The position numbers and the translations under genes are program-made. The notes under the pieces are model-generated. The model was not told the DNA's origin and made no database searches. It saw only the letters and a list, made by a program, of their open reading frames with translations. 7,434 nucleotides of DNA from Coriobacteriales bacterium (GTDB lineage Bacteria > Actinomycetota > Coriobacteriia > Coriobacteriales > UBA8131): assembly GCA_031261765.1 (NCBI GenBank), contig JAISJA010000103.1:1-7434 (forward strand), read 5' to 3'. Below, piece by piece: positions 4,815 to 7,434 of this stretch (positions are counted from its first letter, which is position 1; each line of letters starts with the position of its first letter).

Positions 4815-6626
4815 TTACTCGTCGCCTAAAAACGCCCCGGACTGCCTGCTCCAAAGCCTTGCGTATTCTCCGCCTGCGTTGACAAGGTCCGCGTGCACGC
4901 CGTCTTCTACTATGGCGCCGTGGCTTAGGACGATTATACGGTCTAAGGCCGCGATGGTGGACAGGCGATGCGCCACCACTATAGACGTACGACCGCGCAT
5001 GAGGTTAGCGAGCGCATCCTGTATGAGTTTCTCGCTCTCTGAGTCCAGAGCGGACGTTGCCTCGTCTAAAACGAGTATGGGCGCGTTGGCCAGTATGGCG
5101 CGCGCTATGGCGATGCGCTGGCGCTGCCCGCCTGATAGCTTCACGCCACGCTCGCCGGTAAGCGTGTCAAAGCCGTGCGGCAACTGCTCTATGAACTCAA
5201 GCGCGTTGGCCTTGACAGCGGCGTCTTTAACCTCGCCGAAGCTCGCCGACGGCTTGCCATACGCTATGTTGTCACGCACGCTGCGATGGAACAGCAAGGG
5301 TTCCTGCGGCACGTAGGCTATCTGCTGGCGCAAGCTCACCTGGGTCACCTTGGACACGTCTTGCCCGTCTATTAATATATGGCCCCGCTGCAAATCCTGC
5401 AGGCGCAATAACAGCGTCGTGAACGTGGTCTTACCACTGCCACTGCGTCCCACCAGGCCAACGCGCTGGCCCGCTGGAATGTGAAGGTTAAAATCTGAGA
5501 AGACCTGGCTTACGCGGTCGGCGTCTTTCTCGGCGTACGCGAAGCTCACGTCGCGGAAGTCTATGTCGCCTTTGTTTACCACGAGCGGCTGTGCGTTTGG
5601 TATGTCAGCCACCAGGCGTGGCTCGTCAAGTATGGCCGTCATGTCGTGCGCGTCGCCAAAGCCGCGGTTTATGGACTGGAACAGCTGGTTAAGCCTGTTG
5701 AACTGCCCCGTAAGCGAGCTCGTATAGCTGAACACCATGACCAGGGTCCCCGCGCTTATGCCAAACCACGCGTTGCCGCCGGTAATGAACATGACTACCA
5801 CTATCATTATGGCGACGGTTATAGAGCTGGTGATGGACCCACGCAGGGTGCTAGCGCGCATGCGTTTCGTGTCGGCGCGCCAGACCTCGCGGTTGGCCTT
5901 GTTATATACGTCGCGCTCGTAGTCCTCGCGCCCGTACGTCTTAACGGTAAGTATGTTGGTTATAGAATCCGACAGTTCGCCAGAAAGCGTATTCTGCGCG
6001 TGGGCCGCCGTGGCGTTTATCGGCAGGATGCGTTTATACATGAGCCAACCGGCTATTATGTACGCTACGACCAAGAACACTAGCACAATAGCATATACCG
6101 GTAATAGCGGAGCCAACACTACTATGGTGAATATGGCCGAGCATACGATTGGGAACACGGCGTAGATAAGGCTTTCGAACAACGACGAGAACGCGCTTAT
6201 GAACTTTTGTGTTTGCGAGACGAGCGAGCCGCCAAAGCGGTCAGAGTGGAAGTTCATCGACTGGTTGGACAGCGTGTCGAACGCGTATGTGGCAAGCGCG
6301 TAGTTAACGCGTATCTCTAGTTTCCACACGGCGTAGTCCTGCAATTTACTGGACACCTGCCCTAAGACGTTAGCCACTATGAACGCGAATATATATGGCG
6401 CGAACACCTGCAGAACCTGGCTGGGCGCGACAGGTGATTGTCCAACACGGTCTATTATCTTCGCGACTATCCACGGGTTAACGAAGCTAAGGAATATGAT
6501 GAAACCCAACGTCGCTATTACCGCCAACAGCAAAAACGGCCACGCGCGGAACATCTCGCGGCCATAATAGTATAGTGTGCGAGTGGCTATCGAACGCTTT
6601 TTAGCGGGTTTATCCGGTTTTGACAT
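4815..6626 (-). CDS. ABC exporter half-transporter (fused membrane and ATPase domains)
   Basis: The 603 residues form one complete half of a type IV (MsbA/multidrug-like) exporter, which should work as a homodimer unless a partner lies elsewhere. The membrane domain (about 30-310) has hydrophobic segments near 30-52, 72-92, 150-172, 175-197, 264-284 and 287-303, and the coupling region ELSDSITNILTVKTYGRE typical of the family. The ATPase domain has every key element: A-loop Y364, Walker A GRSGSGKTT (393-401), Q-loop Q441, signature LSGGQ (497-501), Walker B ILVLDE (517-522), D-loop SALD and switch H553. It should therefore be a working ATP-driven pump; the substrate cannot be read from sequence. 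The ATG lies 3 nt after the tilS stop, with AAGGGA inside the last tilS codons as ribosome binding site, so the two are coupled. Confidence 0.95.
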   Translation of the reverse strand: MSKPDKPAKKRSIATRTLYYYGREMFRAWPFLLLAVIATLGFIIFLSFVNPWIVAKIIDRVGQSPVAPSQVLQVFAPYIFAFIVANVLGQVSSKLQDYAVWKLEIRVNYALATYAFDTLSNQSMNFHSDRFGGSLVSQTQKFISAFSSLFESLIYAVFPIVCSAIFTIVVLAPLLPVYAIVLVFLVVAYIIAGWLMYKRILPINATAAHAQNTLSGELSDSITNILTVKTYGREDYERDVYNKANREVWRADTKRMRASTLRGSITSSITVAIMIVVVMFITGGNAWFGISAGTLVMVFSYTSSLTGQFNRLNQLFQSINRGFGDAHDMTAILDEPRLVADIPNAQPLVVNKGDIDFRDVSFAYAEKDADRVSQVFSDFNLHIPAGQRVGLVGRSGSGKTTFTTLLLRLQDLQRGHILIDGQDVSKVTQVSLRQQIAYVPQEPLLFHRSVRDNIAYGKPSASFGEVKDAAVKANALEFIEQLPHGFDTLTGERGVKLSGGQRQRIAIARAILANAPILVLDEATSALDSESEKLIQDALANLMRGRTSIVVAHRLSTIAALDRIIVLSHGAIVEDGVHADLVNAGGEYARLWSRQSGAFLGDE

Positions 6627-6629
6627 GGG

Positions 6630-7434
6630 CTAGTCCCTTGGCGGCGCGGCTTTGGCAAAAGTGAGCGTCCCATGCACGTTGCGCACCTCTATTCCACCAG
6701 GAAGGTGTATAGCGAAACCCGGCTGCACGCCGTTATCGATGATAGCCTCTATGTGGTCGAACGTTATACGGGCGTACGGGGCCAGTTCGGCTATAGCGCG
6801 GTTACATGCGTTGTATACCATGCGGCGCGCCAGCGGACGCGGAGAGTCAAGCAACCGTGCGTTCAGCGCAACGGCGACGTTTCCGTTTGAGCCCGCGGCG
6901 CCCGTGTAGCCTTTGTCGTCATCGCGTATGACGTCGCTTTGCCTGGCGCCGGGAACACGTGCCCCTTTGGCGCGCGCACCGGACGCACGAGGACCCGCGG
7001 CACGTCCCTTTGCCGTACGGCTTTCCGCGGTTTGTGCCGCCGTACCGCCACGACCAAGCGCAGCGCCGCCTATCCTGCGCATCAGCATGTTGGCCTGGTT
7101 CTCCATGTATACATCCTCGTCTGAAAGGATGTCTATGGTGCGTCCAAGCGTATGCAACAGGTCCGGGTTGCGTTGCTCCAGCAAGGGAATCACGTTGTGC
7201 CGCACAAAGGCGCGCTCATAGTTGGTGTCCGCGTTCGTGACGTCCTCGCGCCAGAGGGCCTGCATGTGCTTCTGCGCGCGCTTGGCGTCTTCGCCGTTTG
7301 CCAGATACGTCCTTAGCTCGTCGCGCGTGCAGTCCAGAAGCGGACGTATGACGCGGCCGTTCACATACGGTATGGAACTTAAACCCGTGCGTCCGGCGCC
7401 AACCATAACACGCATAAGGAACGTCTCTGTGCGG
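6630..7434 (-). CDS. tilS: tRNA(Ile)-lysidine synthetase, C-terminal part (5' end outside window)
   Basis: The frame is open to the right edge, so the gene continues upstream; the first visible residues are RTETFLMRVMVGAGRTGLSS, the family's (A)ETfLmRlxRGaGxxGLxg motif after the PP-loop ATPase core. Then come VIRPLLDCTRDELRTYL and NYERAFVRHNVIPLLEQRNP, both standard TilS landmarks. The end LPGGIEVRNVHGTLTF fits the substrate-binding region. The enzyme converts cytidine 34 of tRNA-Ile(CAU) to lysidine using ATP and lysine, so that the tRNA reads AUA and is charged with isoleucine. A low-complexity Ala/Gly/Arg-rich insertion of about 60 residues (6885-7067) interrupts the helical region. The N-terminal catalytic SGGxDS loop is not in the window. 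It is the first visible gene of the operon with the exporter, oxidoreductase and rsmA. Confidence 0.93.
   Translation of the reverse strand, partial: RTETFLMRVMVGAGRTGLSSIPYVNGRVIRPLLDCTRDELRTYLANGEDAKRAQKHMQALWREDVTNADTNYERAFVRHNVIPLLEQRNPDLLHTLGRTIDILSDEDVYMENQANMLMRRIGGAALGRGGTAAQTAESRTAKGRAAGPRASGARAKGARVPGARQSDVIRDDDKGYTGAAGSNGNVAVALNARLLDSPRPLARRMVYNACNRAIAELAPYARITFDHIEAIIDNGVQPGFAIHLPGGIEVRNVHGTLTFAKAAPPRD
6942..7001 (-). repeat. Four tandem pentapeptide repeats inside TilS
   Basis: The reading frame gives AAGPR, ASGAR, AKGAR and VPGAR in direct succession, a [A/V]xG[A/P]R pentapeptide encoded by four 15-bp units. A shortened relative, TAKGR, precedes them. The codons for the same residue differ between units (Arg is CGT, CGC, CGT and AGG), so the DNA repeat is weak while the protein repeat is clear. 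Confidence 0.8.

Noticed and set aside
4615..5316. Plus-strand open frame of 233 codons
   Set aside because: It lies antisense to the ATPase domain of the ABC exporter, whose every motif is intact; its product is Ser/Ala/Arg-rich with no family features.
6630..7415. A complete short TilS starting at the ATG at 7415
   Set aside because: The frame stays open upstream to the window edge and those residues (RTETFL) match the TilS motif, so the ATG is internal and the gene is simply cut by the edge.

Overview
The window is ordinary-density bacterial chromosome with about nine protein genes. All but one lie on the minus strand. Gene content and order (rpsF-ssb-rpsR-rplI), a zinc-ribbon type bS18, a probable leaderless mRNA and moderately GC-rich coding sequence suggest an actinobacterium. 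A host-associated lineage such as the Coriobacteriia would fit, but this is inference from style, not a database match. AUA is used very freely for isoleucine in most genes (for example 8 of 10 Ile codons in ssb), which is unusual at this base composition.

Layout, left to right. Positions 1-1407 hold the conserved ribosomal-protein/ssb operon read right to left: rpsF (bS6), ssb, rpsR (bS18), then the start of rplI (bL9), cut by the left edge. A 172-bp gap with inverted repeats separates ssb from rpsR. Positions 1408-1721 hold no gene but are rich in signals: a good sigma-70-type promoter for the operon, an imperfect dyad lying exactly over the promoter spacer and -10, a roughly 100-nt structured leader that can hide the rpsF ribosome binding site, an array of 11-bp-phased repeats further upstream, and a 12-bp palindrome between two direct repeats. 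Positions 1722-2447 encode an unrecognised 241-residue protein with one C-terminal membrane segment, apparently expressed from a leaderless transcript.

Positions 2528-3106 hold the only plus-strand gene, a GNAT-like acetyltransferase. It converges on rsmA and shares the TTAA that forms both stop codons. Positions 3103-7434 are a tightly packed minus-strand cluster transcribed in the order tilS (5' end outside the window), ABC exporter half-transporter, flavodoxin-fold NAD(P)H/FMN oxidoreductase, rsmA (ksgA). Gaps between genes are 3, 38 and 0 nt, so an operon with translational coupling is likely. tilS and rsmA are both RNA-modification enzymes needed for accurate decoding and ribosome assembly; the transporter and flavoprotein between them have no obvious mechanistic link to that role.

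The most interesting parts are the control region in front of rpsF, the tail-anchored orphan protein beside it, the pentapeptide-repeat insertion in TilS, and the match between AUA-rich codon use and TilS, the enzyme that makes AUA decoding possible. No tRNA, rRNA, CRISPR array, transposase or phage gene was seen.
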